Positions 26,588 through 36,578 of a DNA stretch of 64,000 nt are shown one piece after another. The notes below the pieces were generated by a model that searched no databases, had not been told where the DNA came from, and saw nothing but the letters and a program-made list of their open reading frames with translations. The DNA is taken from contig CBDDPZ010000007.1 of assembly GCA_965232575.1 (NCBI GenBank), positions 372,001-436,000 on the forward strand, written 5' to 3'. The DNA is from Bin5 sp965232575. Lineage in GTDB: Bacteria > Chloroflexota > Anaerolineae > Caldilineales > Caldilineaceae. Numbering within the stretch: position 1 is the first letter of the stretch; every line of letters begins with the position of its first letter. Position numbers and translations under genes: made by a program.

Positions 26588-26983
26588 TTACCAAACGTTG
26601 CACAAGACCTCGCCGCCAACCCTTTCGCGACGGGCTTGCCTTCCACTCATGACACCTTTGGGCGTCGAAACTATGTTTATTCCCAGTCCACTTCGCACTA
26701 ACGGAATACTTCGATAGCCTGTGTACGTCCGCCGGCCGGGGCGGCTCACCCGCTCTATTCCGGAAATAATCGGTTGCCCCTTGTCGGAGTATTTCATCCC
26801 AACGATCAGATTCGGTCGGGCCTTGTCACCCGTCACCGAATACCCGCTGATGAAGCCCTCCTCCGCCAGAATCTTGGCAATCGCGACCTTCACCTTGGAA
26901 CTTGGCATCACTGCACGCCGATGCCTGGAGTTTGACGAGTTGCGGACTCGTGTCAGAAAGTCCGCGATTGGATCGGTCATCAT
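26588..26983 (-). CDS. rpsH: 30S ribosomal protein S8
   Basis: 131 aa; starts at the first of two consecutive ATG codons because AGGAA lies 9 bases before it. Central 16S binder and known operon regulator in other bacteria. Seen: DPIADFLTRVRNSSN, KVAIAKILAEEGFISGY, and the C-terminal GLGINIVSTPKGVMSGRQAR. Confidence 0.97.
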   Translation of the reverse strand: MMTDPIADFLTRVRNSSNSRHRRAVMPSSKVKVAIAKILAEEGFISGYSVTGDKARPNLIVGMKYSDKGQPIISGIERVSRPGRRTYTGYRSIPLVRSGLGINIVSTPKGVMSGRQARRERVGGEVLCNVW

Positions 26984-27062
26984 AACCAGTGCTTCCTCTT
27001 GAATCTTGCAGCGCAACCCGTGCCGGCAATGTAGGCAGCAGCTACGCTGAGTTTTGGTCCCG

Positions 27063-27245
27063 CTACCAGCTGGACTTGACTACGCCCGGCAAATGGCCCT
27101 GGAGGGCTTCTCGACGAAAACAGATGCGGCAAAGGCCAAAACGGCGCATATACGCCCGCGGGCGGCCGCACTTTGTGCAACGGTTACGAACCCGCACTTC
27201 ATACTTCCGCTTGGACTCCCGTAAAACGATACTTTTCTTAGCCAC
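27063..27245 (-). CDS. rpsZ: 30S ribosomal protein S14, zinc-binding type Z
   Basis: 60 aa, GTG start with GGAG upstream. The short form with zinc ligands CTKC and CRIC (residues about 23-26 and 39-42), unlike the long zinc-free form. Seen: KYEVRVRNRCTKCGRPRAYM and FRREALQGHLPGVVKSSW. It lies between rplE and rpsH, standard order. Confidence 0.97.
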   Translation of the reverse strand: MAKKSIVLRESKRKYEVRVRNRCTKCGRPRAYMRRFGLCRICFRREALQGHLPGVVKSSW

Positions 27246-27297
27246 AGACCGCTTTCTCCTTCATCTTCGTAGCCCTGTCTCTTCGTAGCCACTGTCT

Positions 27298-27870
27298 TTA
27301 TCGCCGTTGGAACGGCATATCCATCATTGCCAGGAGCCGCCGGCCCTCTTCATCGGATCCCGCTGTGGTAACGATCGTCACTTCCATCCCTCGAACCTTA
27401 TCGATCTCATCGTAGTCGATCTCTGGAAAGACCAACTGCTCGCGCAGGCCCAGACTGTAGTTGCCCCGCCCATCGAAAGAGTCCGGCGAGATGCCGCGAA
27501 AATCCCGCTGCGCCGGCAACGCAATGCTGATCAGGCGGTCCAGGAAATCCCACATGCGCCGGCCCCGCAGCGTCACCTTCACGCCAATCGGCATCCCTGC
27601 CCGCAGCTTGAATGTGGCAATCGACTTGCGCGCCCGCGTCACGATTGGCTTCTGGCCCGTAATGATTGTCAGATCTTGGCTGGCGCGCTCAATCGTCTTG
27701 CCATCAGCGATTGCCTCTCCCATGCCGATGTTCACGCTGATCTTATCAACCCGCGGCACCTGCATGATATTGGTATAGCCGAATTCCGTCATCAGCGCCG
27801 GCGCAATTTCACTGTCAAAGCGTTCCTTCAACCGGGGTTTCTGCGTCGGGATTCCGGTCGCTTCACTCAT
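27298..27870 (-). CDS. rplE: 50S ribosomal protein L5
   Basis: 190 aa, SD GGAG. Binds 5S rRNA and contacts P-site tRNA. Seen: NIMQVPRVDKISVNIGMGEA, PIVTRARKSIATFKLRAGMPIG, GRGNYSLGLREQLVFPEIDYD and GMEVTIVTTAGSDEEGR. Complete. Confidence 0.98.
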   Translation of the reverse strand: MSEATGIPTQKPRLKERFDSEIAPALMTEFGYTNIMQVPRVDKISVNIGMGEAIADGKTIERASQDLTIITGQKPIVTRARKSIATFKLRAGMPIGVKVTLRGRRMWDFLDRLISIALPAQRDFRGISPDSFDGRGNYSLGLREQLVFPEIDYDEIDKVRGMEVTIVTTAGSDEEGRRLLAMMDMPFQRR

Positions 27871-27936
27871 CGCTCTTCACTCCTCGCCCGCACATGCCGC
27901 CCACGGCGGCATCAGGCCGTCATTCTGTCCGTGGAT

Positions 27937-28296
27937 CTAACTTTCGCTTGCTGTTGGCAGCGGCTCACCGGTGCGCTTATCGACACGGAGCTTGTCCTCG
28001 CCCTCAAATCGGTAGCCGGCGCGAGTCACTTCGTTGTCGGTCCCCACCAGCGCCACATTGCTGATGTGTACCGGCGCCTCCAACTCGATGCGTCCGGTCT
28101 GCGTACGCACCGTCGGGCTGCGGCGCTGATGCTTCGTAACGAAATTCGCCCCCGCCACAACAACGTACACCCGATTGGGATCGTTCCGGCCCCTTTTGTC
28201 CTTTTTGCGTATTACGCTCTGGACTTCGCCGCGGTGTCCCTTGTCATTGCCGGCGATCACTTCAACAAGGTCACCCTTCCTGATCTTTACGCCCAT
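27937..28296 (-). CDS. rplX: 50S ribosomal protein L24
   Basis: 119 aa with GAGGAG upstream. Assembly initiator with a KOW motif: KIRKGDLVEVIAGNDKGHRG at the N-terminus. VYVVVAGANFVTKHQRRS and IELEAPVHISNVALV follow. A short C-terminal extension (LRVDKRTGEPLPTASES) is unremarkable. Confidence 0.97.
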   Translation of the reverse strand: MGVKIRKGDLVEVIAGNDKGHRGEVQSVIRKKDKRGRNDPNRVYVVVAGANFVTKHQRRSPTVRTQTGRIELEAPVHISNVALVGTDNEVTRAGYRFEGEDKLRVDKRTGEPLPTASES

Positions 28297-28370
28297 CCCC
28301 TAATCTCCTCAAATCCTGAACGACACCGTCCGCCGGACCGTCTGACCTGAAGCCTATCAACCTGTACCCC

Positions 28371-28739
28371 TCAGAGCACTTCCGGAGCCAGGGATACGAT
28401 CTTCATATACCCGTGGTCTCGCAGCTCCCGTGCAACCGGGCCAAAGATGCGAGTGCCGCGTGGATTCCTGTTGTCATCAATGAGTACAGCTGCATTCTCA
28501 TCGAATCGAATGTAGCTCCCGTCCTTCCGCCGCACCGGACGTCGCGTGCGCACGATAACCGCCCGCACAATCTCACCTTTTCTTACCGACGCCGTCGGGC
28601 TGGAGGATTTGACCGTCGCCACGATCACGTCACCAATGCCGCCATAACGGCGAGTACTTCCCCCGCGGACTCGAATCGTCAATAGCTCTTTCGCGCCTGT
28701 GTTGTCTGCAACCCGCAGGCGGCTCTCTTGTTGAATCAT
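28371..28739 (-). CDS. rplN: 50S ribosomal protein L14
   Basis: 122 aa with GGAG close to the ATG. Seen: MIQQESRLRVADNTGAKELL, VRKGEIVRAVIVRTRRPVRR, FDENAAVLIDDNRNPRGTRI and ELRDHGYMKIVSLAPEVL. Normal length; sits at the L24/S17 junction as expected. Confidence 0.98.
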   Translation of the reverse strand: MIQQESRLRVADNTGAKELLTIRVRGGSTRRYGGIGDVIVATVKSSSPTASVRKGEIVRAVIVRTRRPVRRKDGSYIRFDENAAVLIDDNRNPRGTRIFGPVARELRDHGYMKIVSLAPEVL

Positions 28740-28775
28740 GGCTCCATACCTCTTCTCTCGCCGGCGCGCCTCGAA

Positions 28776-29033
28776 CTAGACAATAGCCTCGTGGTCAAGA
28801 ATCTTCGAGACATAAAACTTCTTGTGTTTACTGATCGGCCGGCATTCACGAATCTGGACCGTATCTCCAATTCGGCAGGCATTGTCCGGATCGTGCGCTT
28901 TGTATTTTTTATGTGACTTGACAACCTTGCCATACAGGGCATGGCGCGCGACCCGCTCCACTTCCACAACCACAGTCTTGTCCATCTTGTCACTGGTGAC
29001 CACGCCCACCAACTCGCGTCTTCGCTCGCGCAT
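28776..29033 (-). CDS. rpsQ: 30S ribosomal protein S17
   Basis: 85 aa with GGAGTAAGGG upstream and only 6 bp after rpmC. Seen: LVGVVTSDKMDKTVVVEVER, ARHALYGKVVKSHKKYKAHD, and the CRIGDTVQIRECRPISKHK core. Complete. Confidence 0.98.
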   Translation of the reverse strand: MRERRRELVGVVTSDKMDKTVVVEVERVARHALYGKVVKSHKKYKAHDPDNACRIGDTVQIRECRPISKHKKFYVSKILDHEAIV

Positions 29034-29039
29034 ATCCCC

Positions 29040-29249
29040 TTACTCCTCGTCCTCTTCGGCCATCAACTCCCGTTCACGCAAAATCGTCTTAACGCGCGCG
29101 ATCTCACGGCGGACCTGACCCTTGCGTGCCGTATTGGTCATTTGTCCTGTCGCATTTTGAAAGCGCAGGTTAAACAGTTCCTGGTATCCCTCGTCTAACC
29201 GGGTGTAAAGTTCACTCTCCGTGAGAGGGCGTAGTTCATGTGCTTTCAT
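29040..29249 (-). CDS. rpmC: 50S ribosomal protein L29
   Basis: 69 aa with GGAGGAA upstream. At the exit tunnel, docking site for trigger factor and SRP. Seen: LRPLTESELYTRLDEGYQEL, FNLRFQNATGQMTNTA and RREIARVKTILRERELMAE. Confidence 0.97.
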   Translation of the reverse strand: MKAHELRPLTESELYTRLDEGYQELFNLRFQNATGQMTNTARKGQVRREIARVKTILRERELMAEEDEE

Positions 29250-29273
29250 CTTGCTTTCCTCCTCGCCTTCACG

Positions 29274-29687
29274 TCAAAGGTCCTCTCGGGCGACGAACTG
29301 TGTGCCCATCGGCAACTTATGCGCGGCCAGCCGGAATGCTTCACGCGCCTGCGTCTCATCAATACCGGCGATCTCAAAAACCATACGTCCCGGCTTTACC
29401 ACCGCCACCCAGTGATCGACATTGCCCTTGCCCGAACCCATTCGAGTCTCGGCCGCCCGCTCCGTTACCGGCTTATCCGGAAATATTCGAATCCACAACT
29501 TGCCGCCGCGCCGCACATAACGGACGATCGCTCGACGGGCCGCCTCGATTTGCCGGCTCGTTACCCAGGACGGCTCAGTGGCCTGCAGTCCGAACGTGCC
29601 AAAATCGATCCGGTGGCCCCGCGTTGCGGTCCCCCGCATGCGACCGCGGTGCATTTTGCGATATTTTACGCGCTTTGGCATCAACAT
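29274..29687 (-). CDS. rplP: 50S ribosomal protein L16
   Basis: 137 aa. ATG at 29687 has GGAG 8 bases before it; a second ATG lies two codons later (MPKRVKYRK), an equally plausible family start. Near the A-site. Seen: KMHRGRMRGTATRGHRIDFG, RKIEAARR-like (RQIEAARRAIVRYVRRGG), IRIFPDKPVTERAAETRMGS and KGNVDHWVAVVKPGRMVFEI. Confidence 0.97.
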   Translation of the reverse strand: MLMPKRVKYRKMHRGRMRGTATRGHRIDFGTFGLQATEPSWVTSRQIEAARRAIVRYVRRGGKLWIRIFPDKPVTERAAETRMGSGKGNVDHWVAVVKPGRMVFEIAGIDETQAREAFRLAAHKLPMGTQFVAREDL

Positions 29688-29744
29688 TTTCTACTCTCCA
29701 TCCCGCTTCGTTTGGTCGGGCTCCACCCTACCGGGCAGAAGCCA

Positions 29745-30419
29745 CTACTCGGTTAGCGCCATCTCCGCATAGCGGGCATGGTACTCTTCACCCGGCAGCA
29801 CTTCACCGTGATAAACCCACGTCTTTACGCCTATCACACCGTAAGTCGTGTTCGCCTCGGCGGTTCCATAGTCGATCTCGGCCCGCAATGTGTGGCGCGG
29901 AACCTGCCCGTCGCGGATCGTGTCGACTCGTCCCATCTCGCTGCCGCCCAAACGCCCCGCCACCTGGATCATGACGCCTTCGGCCCCGGTCCGCATCGCC
30001 CGTCCCGCTGCCTGCTTCATCGCCCGCTTCCAGCTGATACGGCGCTCCAACTGTTCAGCGACATTCTCAGAAACCAGTTGGGCGTCCGTCTCCGGCTTAT
30101 CAATCTCGCGTACGTCGATCTTGACCTTCTTGTTCGTCAGTTCCTGCAGATTTACTCGCAACACGTTCACATTCGCGCCCTTGCGCCCAATGATTATCCC
30201 GGGCTTGGCGGTGTTGATGATCACGTGAACCTGGTTGGGCTGACGTTCGATCTCGATGAAGCTGATGCCTGCACGCGGCGCATCACGATGAATCATGGCC
30301 CGGATCTCTCGATCTTCGGCCAGTTGACTCACGTATTCAGGCCCCGTGGCGAACCATCGGCTCTTGTGTTCTTTGATAATGCCCAGGCGAAAACCGGTCG
30401 GATGTACTTTGCGTCCCAT
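29745..30419 (-). CDS. rpsC: 30S ribosomal protein S3
   Basis: 224 aa with AAGGAGG upstream. MRNA entry channel. Seen: MGRKVHPTGFRLGIIKEHKS, the KH domain IINTAKPGIIIGRKGANVN, SWKRAMKQAAGRAMRTGAEG and YGVIGVKTWVYHGEVLPG. Complete. Confidence 0.98.
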   Translation of the reverse strand: MGRKVHPTGFRLGIIKEHKSRWFATGPEYVSQLAEDREIRAMIHRDAPRAGISFIEIERQPNQVHVIINTAKPGIIIGRKGANVNVLRVNLQELTNKKVKIDVREIDKPETDAQLVSENVAEQLERRISWKRAMKQAAGRAMRTGAEGVMIQVAGRLGGSEMGRVDTIRDGQVPRHTLRAEIDYGTAEANTTYGVIGVKTWVYHGEVLPGEEYHARYAEMALTE

Positions 30420-30480
30420 TGGGCCTCCTTGTGCAGAGCCGGGTGGTCGGTTTAGACCAGCCGCTGCCGCTGTTCGTCCA

Positions 30481-30825
30481 CTACGCCTCGTTCAATCGCT
30501 CTTCCAGCACTACCGTGATGTGGGAGGAGCGTCGAATCCATGGCTTGAATCGACCGCGCGCCCCAAAACGCCGCCACCGCCGGTTCGGCGCCTGATCGGC
30601 ATAAATCTGGCTGATGTAAAGCTCATCAGCTTCCAAACCGAAATTCTCGACACCGTTTGCGATCGCGCTCTTCAGCGTCTTCGCAACCACCTTCGCCGCC
30701 TGCTGTGGCATGAACTGCAGCATAGTCAAAGCCTCTTCTGCCGGCCGGCCCCGCATTTCATCCAGTACCAGGCGCGCCTTCTGTGGGCTGATCCCTGTAT
30801 ACTTGGTAACTGCTCGAACTTCCAT
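30481..30825 (-). CDS. rplV: 50S ribosomal protein L22
   Basis: 114 aa, ATG with a weak SD. Lines the exit tunnel. Seen: VTKYTGISPQKARLVLDEMR, GRPAEEALTMLQFMPQQAA and the tunnel hairpin RWRRFGARGRFKPWIRRSSH. The hairpin tip differs a little from E. coli. Confidence 0.97.
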   Translation of the reverse strand: MEVRAVTKYTGISPQKARLVLDEMRGRPAEEALTMLQFMPQQAAKVVAKTLKSAIANGVENFGLEADELYISQIYADQAPNRRWRRFGARGRFKPWIRRSSHITVVLEERLNEA

Positions 30826-30888
30826 CGTACGCGCTCTCCAATCTCCAGGATGGAGGAAGATAACTATTTTCGACCTGAGATCGCAATT

Positions 30889-31170
30889 CTACACCCTGCG
30901 CGTGCTTCTTTCCGACCTGACATGACCGCGAAAGAATCGGGTCGGCGCAAACTCGCCCAGCTTGTGCCCCACCATGTTTTCCGTGATGTAGATCGGTACA
31001 TGGCGGCGGCCGTCGTGAATCGCCAGAGTATGTCCGACAAACTGCGGAAATATCGTCGAAGACCGAGACCACGTCTTGAGCACTTTCCGTTCTCCGGCCC
31101 GGTTCATGTCTTCGATCTTTTTCAGTAGCCGCGGCTCGACATACGGTCCCTTCTTCAGGCTGCGTCCCAT
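30889..31170 (-). CDS. rpsS: 30S ribosomal protein S19
   Basis: 93 aa with GGAGGAG upstream. Seen: MGRSLKKGPYVEPRLLKKIE, KTWSRSSTIFPQFVGHTLAI, YITENMVGHKLGEFAPTRFF. Forms the 30S head with S13. Confidence 0.98.
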   Translation of the reverse strand: MGRSLKKGPYVEPRLLKKIEDMNRAGERKVLKTWSRSSTIFPQFVGHTLAIHDGRRHVPIYITENMVGHKLGEFAPTRFFRGHVRSERSTRRV

Positions 31171-31200
31171 CGAATCTCCTCCACTTCTGCAACTGCACTG

Positions 31201-32034
31201 CTATCGACGCTTACTGCCGCGCCGGACAATATATTTCCCTGTTCTCTTGTTGCGCCGCGTTCGCTTACCCAACGCCGGCTGCCCCCAGGGCGTCTTGGGG
31301 CCGGGCATACCGATCGGCGACCGTCCCTCTCCACCACCATGAGGATGGGATGCAGGGTCCATCGCTACGCCGCGCACCGACGGTCGAACTCCCAGCCAGC
31401 GGCGGCGGCCGGCTTTGCCCAACGATATATTGCTGTGATCCGGATTCGACACCTGTCCAACCGTAGCCAGACAGTCCATCTCAATGTAGCGAACCTCGCC
31501 GCTGGGAAGACGCACCTGCGCGCGCGGCCCCTCTTTGGCCACCAACTGCGCCGAAACGCCTGCGCTGCGCACCAATTGCGCTCCCCGCCCCGGATACAAC
31601 TCAATGTTATGAATCTGCGTGCCTGGCGGGATGTTACGAATCGGCAGCGCATTTCCCGGTCGAATGTCAGCGTTCGGGCCCGACTTCAAAACGTCGCCAA
31701 CCTGAACACCCAAAGGCGCAATAATGTACCGCTTCTCGCCATCCTCATAACTGAGTAGCGCAATGCGTGCACTGCGGTTCGGATCGTACTCGATTGACGT
31801 GACCCTCGCCGGAGCCCCCCACCTTTCCCGCCTGAAGTCAATGATGCGGTAGCGCCGCTTGTGTCCCCCGCCGCGGTGTCGGACAGTGATCCGCCCCTGG
31901 CTGTTGCGCCCGCCCTTCCTATTCAGAGCAACGGTCAACGAGCGCTCGGGCTTGGTGCGCGTAATCGTTTCAAATGTCGAGACACTCATGTCCCGTCGCC
32001 CCGGAGACGTGGGACGATATATCTTTATAGGCAT
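31201..32034 (-). CDS. rplB: 50S ribosomal protein L2
   Basis: 277 aa. Required for subunit joining and near the peptidyl transferase centre. Seen: KGGRNSQGRITVRHRGGGHK, YDPNRSARIALLSYEDGEKR, IELYPGRGAQLVRSAG and the conserved RGVAMDPASHPHGGGEGRSP with the catalytic-centre His. C-terminus GKYIVRRGSKRR is typical. Confidence 0.98.
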   Translation of the reverse strand: MPIKIYRPTSPGRRDMSVSTFETITRTKPERSLTVALNRKGGRNSQGRITVRHRGGGHKRRYRIIDFRRERWGAPARVTSIEYDPNRSARIALLSYEDGEKRYIIAPLGVQVGDVLKSGPNADIRPGNALPIRNIPPGTQIHNIELYPGRGAQLVRSAGVSAQLVAKEGPRAQVRLPSGEVRYIEMDCLATVGQVSNPDHSNISLGKAGRRRWLGVRPSVRGVAMDPASHPHGGGEGRSPIGMPGPKTPWGQPALGKRTRRNKRTGKYIVRRGSKRR

Positions 32035-32107
32035 AAATATCTATCTCCGTTCGAGAAGAGTAAGATGGGAAAGAACCGCGCCTGCTTCTCCCTCCTGCTC
32101 CTGACCT

Positions 32108-32398
32108 CTAAACACCTTCAAAGAACTGGATGCTGTCGCCTTCACTCAAAGTAACAACAGCCTTTTTCCAAGGCGACTTCCGCACCACTTTGCGCCGCCC
32201 GCGCATCCCTGTCTTGGCCGGCATCATCATGACACGCACTTCCTCCACATTCACTCTGAATGCGGTCTCCACTGCATCACGAATCTGGTGCTTATTGGCC
32301 CGGGTGTCTACTTCAAAAGTGTACTGATTGTTGAAATCGGCCGCATCGTATGACTTTTCCGTAATAACAGGGCGCTTTATCACTTCATAAACGTGCAT
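32108..32398 (-). CDS. rplW: 50S ribosomal protein L23
   Basis: 96 aa with GAGGAG upstream. Exit-tunnel rim protein. Seen: YEVIKRPVITEKSYDAADFN, YTFEVDTRANKHQIRDAVE, and VMMMPAKTGMRGRRKVVRKS. Confidence 0.97.
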   Translation of the reverse strand: MHVYEVIKRPVITEKSYDAADFNNQYTFEVDTRANKHQIRDAVETAFRVNVEEVRVMMMPAKTGMRGRRKVVRKSPWKKAVVTLSEGDSIQFFEGV

Positions 32399-32476
32399 CT
32401 GGTTCTCCTCGTATCGGACGCTGACTCAATCTTTCCAACCGCTGCCAACTATCCGTGTTTCCGCAAATGGCAACTG

Positions 32477-33100
32477 TCAAGCAAGCCAGCCGTGAATGAA
32501 TTCGACCGAGGCCTGCGGCAAAAGAAGCCTGTCATGGCTGAGCAGATCCTGAATGTTCAGATTACTGCTGAGAAGCGATTTAGCCTGCGGCAGATTGCTG
32601 ATCGACTTCTCGACAGCCAGGTCCCGCTCCGGCAATATCACGAGTACGCTATCACTATCCAGACCCAAATCAGCTAGCGTCTGCACGAAGACCTTTGTCT
32701 TCGGTGCATCCATCGTCAACTCCTCCAGCACAATGATCTGATCCGCTCCTGCCTTAACGCTCAGCGCACTCCGCAAAGCAGCCCTGCGCATCTTCTTGGG
32801 CATCTTCTTGGTATACTTGCGCGGTGTGGGGCCAAAGGCCGTCCCGCCGCCTACCCAAATTGGGGACCGAATCGAGCCGTGCCGCGCCCGCCCGGTGCCC
32901 TTTTGTCGCCAGGGCTTGCGGCCGCCCCCGCGAACCTCGCTACGCGACTTCGTCTTGTGCGTACCCGGGCGCGCGTTCGCCAGCTGCCTCACCAATGCCT
33001 GGTGCATCAGCCCCCGATTGATCGGAGCGGCAAATACCGTTTCCTTCAACTGCATCTGACCGATCTCTTCACCGGCCATATTTCGAATTGGTACTTCCAC
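32477..33100 (-). CDS. rplD: 50S ribosomal protein L4
   Basis: 207 aa. The GTG at 33100 is chosen because a clean GGAGG lies 7 bases before it; the longer frame to 33136 would contain this SD. Tunnel constriction protein and operon regulator in enterobacteria. Seen: RGLMHQALVRQLANARPGTH, TKSRSEVRGGGRKPWRQKGT, GRARHGSIRSPIWVGGGTAF. Confidence 0.96.
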   Translation of the reverse strand: MEVPIRNMAGEEIGQMQLKETVFAAPINRGLMHQALVRQLANARPGTHKTKSRSEVRGGGRKPWRQKGTGRARHGSIRSPIWVGGGTAFGPTPRKYTKKMPKKMRRAALRSALSVKAGADQIIVLEELTMDAPKTKVFVQTLADLGLDSDSVLVILPERDLAVEKSISNLPQAKSLLSSNLNIQDLLSHDRLLLPQASVEFIHGWLA

Positions 33101-33160
33101 CGTTTCGCCTCCGTGCCAGTAGCTGCCGGCTCTCAACTGAATAGACTAGCGGCTCCCGTT

Positions 33161-33790
33161 TTACGCCTTTACCGCCGTACGAACAATTACCAATCCCTTG
33201 CGCGGGCCGGGTACCGCACCCTGAACGGCGATGAGATTGCGCTCCGCATCAACAAGAGCGACCTTCAGATTCTGCACGGTAACGCGTTCGTTACCCATCT
33301 GTCCCGCGCCCTTCATCCCCGGAAAGGTATGACCCGGTGTCGAGCCCGCACCGCGTGCGCCCGGCGCCCGGTGTCGGTCCGACTGCCCATGCGTCTTCGG
33401 CCCGCCTCGGAAACCGTGCCGCTTAACTCCGCCGGCAAAGCCCTTCCCCTTCGACGTGCCGGTTACATCTACAAGCTCGCCCTCAGCAAATACATCCGCC
33501 TTGATCACATCTCCCGGCGCATGCCCCGCCTCGCTCGGCAATCGCAACTCGCGCACAAATCGCAGCTTCGGCACGTTGGCCTTCTTCAGATGACCGAGCT
33601 GGCCCTTGGTCAACTTGCGCTCCGGAACCTCTTCAAAGCCAACCTGAATCGCACTGTAACCTTCCGTATCTTCAGCCTTCACCTGCGTAACGTAACAGGG
33701 ACCAGCTTCGATTACCGTTACCGGCACTACCGCGCCGCTGTCATCAAATAGCTGGGTCATCCCTATCTTGCGGCCCAATATCCCTTTCAT
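33161..33790 (-). CDS. rplC: 50S ribosomal protein L3
   Basis: 209 aa from MKGILGRKIGMTQLF, with GGAGGA 5 bases upstream; the four earlier residues of the frame are not used. Seen: VTGTSKGKGFAGGVKRHGFR, THGQSDRHRAPGARGAGSTP and GKGAGQMGNERVTVQNLKV-like (MKGAGQMGNERVTVQNLKVA). Starts 136 bp after rpsJ. Confidence 0.98.
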   Translation of the reverse strand: MKGILGRKIGMTQLFDDSGAVVPVTVIEAGPCYVTQVKAEDTEGYSAIQVGFEEVPERKLTKGQLGHLKKANVPKLRFVRELRLPSEAGHAPGDVIKADVFAEGELVDVTGTSKGKGFAGGVKRHGFRGGPKTHGQSDRHRAPGARGAGSTPGHTFPGMKGAGQMGNERVTVQNLKVALVDAERNLIAVQGAVPGPRKGLVIVRTAVKA

Positions 33791-33926
33791 TTGCTCCTCC
33801 AAGGACTGACAGCGCGATCAACAAGTTTCCGACCGACCGTCACTTTGCCCAACCAGGCTCTTCCCCGACCGACCGGCGCAGAACTAACCCGCACGATCCT
33901 CTCCGCCCGCGGCCGCAACGTGAGCC

Positions 33927-34235
33927 TTATAGCTTAATCTCGATATCGACACCGGCGGGCAAATTCAGACGCGTGAGATTTTCAATCGTCTTGTTGCCTG
34001 GATCTACCACATCGATCAGACGCTTGTGAGTGCGAATCTCAAACTGCTCACGGCTGTCCTTGTCGATGAACGGCGATCGCATCACCGTGAACTTCTCGAT
34101 CCTCGTAGGCAGAGGCACAGGCCCAACCACCTGGGCGCCCGTCTGCTCAGCAGCAGTGACGATCTGCTGTGCCGACGCATCCAGGACGCGGTGATCGTAT
34201 GCCTTGAGCTTGATACGGATCTTTTGCTTTGCCAT
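33927..34235 (-). CDS. rpsJ: 30S ribosomal protein S10
   Basis: 102 aa from MAKQKIRI; the frame extends 21 residues further into the hairpin between tuf and rpsJ but that part is not S10. Also NusE, antitermination partner. Seen: IRIKLKAYDHRVLDASAQQI, VGPVPLPTRIEKFTVMRSPF, DSREQFEIRTHKRLIDVVDP. First gene of the S10 block, behind tuf. Confidence 0.98.
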   Translation of the reverse strand: MAKQKIRIKLKAYDHRVLDASAQQIVTAAEQTGAQVVGPVPLPTRIEKFTVMRSPFIDKDSREQFEIRTHKRLIDVVDPGNKTIENLTRLNLPAGVDIEIKL

Positions 34236-34274
34236 GTAGTCTTCTCTCTTGTCGTGGCCCAGGAACAATAAAGT

Positions 34275-34298
34275 GTGGCGAGTGATTGCACTCGCCAC
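34275..34298 (-). terminator. hairpin between tuf and rpsJ, possible attenuator
   Basis: A perfect 9-bp stem (GTGGCGAGT/ACTCGCCAC) with a 6-nt loop is followed on the minus strand by ACTTTATTGTT, a weak U-rich tail. It could reduce read-through from the highly expressed tuf into the ribosomal genes, or act as a processing site. Confidence 0.5.
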
Positions 34299-34311
34299 GA
34301 ACCACCTTACA

Positions 34312-35511
<1,200 letters not shown>

Positions 35512-35622
35512 TTGGTTGCTGCCTCCTGCTTATGTTTAATGGTCTAATCCGCTGCCTCGCTCCAAACTGAGCGAAAATTTCAAAGCGCGAAAAAAAACGT
35601 AACCATCAGTAACTGCTGCAAA

Positions 35623-35648
35623 CCGCCCACCAGGAATTAGGTGGGCGG
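35623..35648 (-). promoter_or_regulatory. perfect hairpin in the tuf leader
   Basis: CCGCCCACC and GGTGGGCGG form a perfect 9-bp stem around an 8-nt loop, between the tRNA genes and tuf. No U-run follows directly; an 8-T run on the minus strand lies about 25 nt further down. Could be an attenuator or an RNase processing site. Confidence 0.45.
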
Positions 35649-35653
35649 CAATG

Positions 35654-35682
35654 ATCCTGCGGCTCCTACACTCAATTGTCAA
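35654..35682 (-). promoter_or_regulatory. candidate secondary promoter for tuf
   Basis: Minus strand TTGACA (35677-35682, perfect) and CAGGAT (35654-35659, matching the three most conserved -10 positions) are 17 bp apart, inside the spacer between tRNA-Thr(GGT) and tuf. It would let tuf be transcribed independently of the tRNAs. Confidence 0.4.
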
Positions 35683-35738
35683 AAACGCGATAGACCTGAA
35701 GGTTCAGGCCCGCCTCACGTCAGCGCGCCAACCTCGTT

Positions 35739-35820
<82 letters not shown>

Positions 35821-35855
35821 AGATCATTCGACTTGCAAATCGCACTACCTCTCAA

Positions 35856-35939
<84 letters not shown>

Positions 35940-36034
35940 ATTCTTATAGCGCTTATATTAATGTGCTTCGTCTGTCAGCCGCCGCCAACGCTCAAAAACT
36001 CCCGAGTCGGCCACGGCCATAACGCCTAAACCGA

Positions 36035-36109
<75 letters not shown>

Positions 36110-36133
36110 GCGTGCTCAGACGACACCTGAGTG

Positions 36134-36161
36134 ATTATAGCACACTCCAGGTGCTGGTCAA
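36134..36161 (-). promoter_or_regulatory. strong promoter of the tRNA-tuf-ribosomal operon
   Basis: Minus strand TTGACC (36156-36161) and TATAAT (36134-36139) 16 bp apart, a near-consensus sigma70 site. Start would be near 36127, about 18 bp before the mature 5' end of tRNA-Thr(TGT). Confidence 0.8.
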
Positions 36162-36542
36162 ATCTGAAGACCTCCAATTGCAAATACGTTTCTTTCTTCA
36201 TCATTCATCGCATTTTTTGGGCGGTCGGCCGCGAGTAACCTCCCTTGTGCGGGGGATTCCCTCCGCAACGCCCCCCTTCATTTCCCCACCGCCAGAGTGT
36301 TCCATGTTCGCTAGGTGTCCGCCGCACGCAACGGCCTCGTCTGACCCCGAAACATGACCGCGATCGAGCGTTAGCCAAGCAAGACAGAGGTCAGTCTGTA
36401 CAGGAACTGCAGATGAAACGAAGGGCGTAAAGAGATTTTGCTGCGCCCGTGCCGCGGCGTCGGATCTTCCCTGGAATCCCTAATCCGCGAGTCAGCCAAC
36501 TTCTCCAATCCTTTTCGTGCCGCGCCCACGATAAGCAGTCGA
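36162..36542. other. intergenic region between divergent promoters, no gene seen
   Basis: Lies between the tRNA-operon promoter (minus strand) and the uvrC promoter (plus strand). ORFs across it are short and lack start sites or family features. A frame open into uvrC from 36438 is discussed under uvrC. Confidence 0.5.
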
Positions 36543-36571
36543 TTGAACCGGCAAAAGGGACGTGATACAAT
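36543..36571 (+). promoter_or_regulatory. promoter giving a predicted leaderless uvrC mRNA
   Basis: TTGAAC (36543-36548) and TACAAT (36566-36571) are 17 bp apart. Seven bases after the -10 lies the A of the ATG at 36579, so transcription would start at or within a base or two of the start codon. Confidence 0.65.
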
Positions 36572-36578
36572 CGAATTC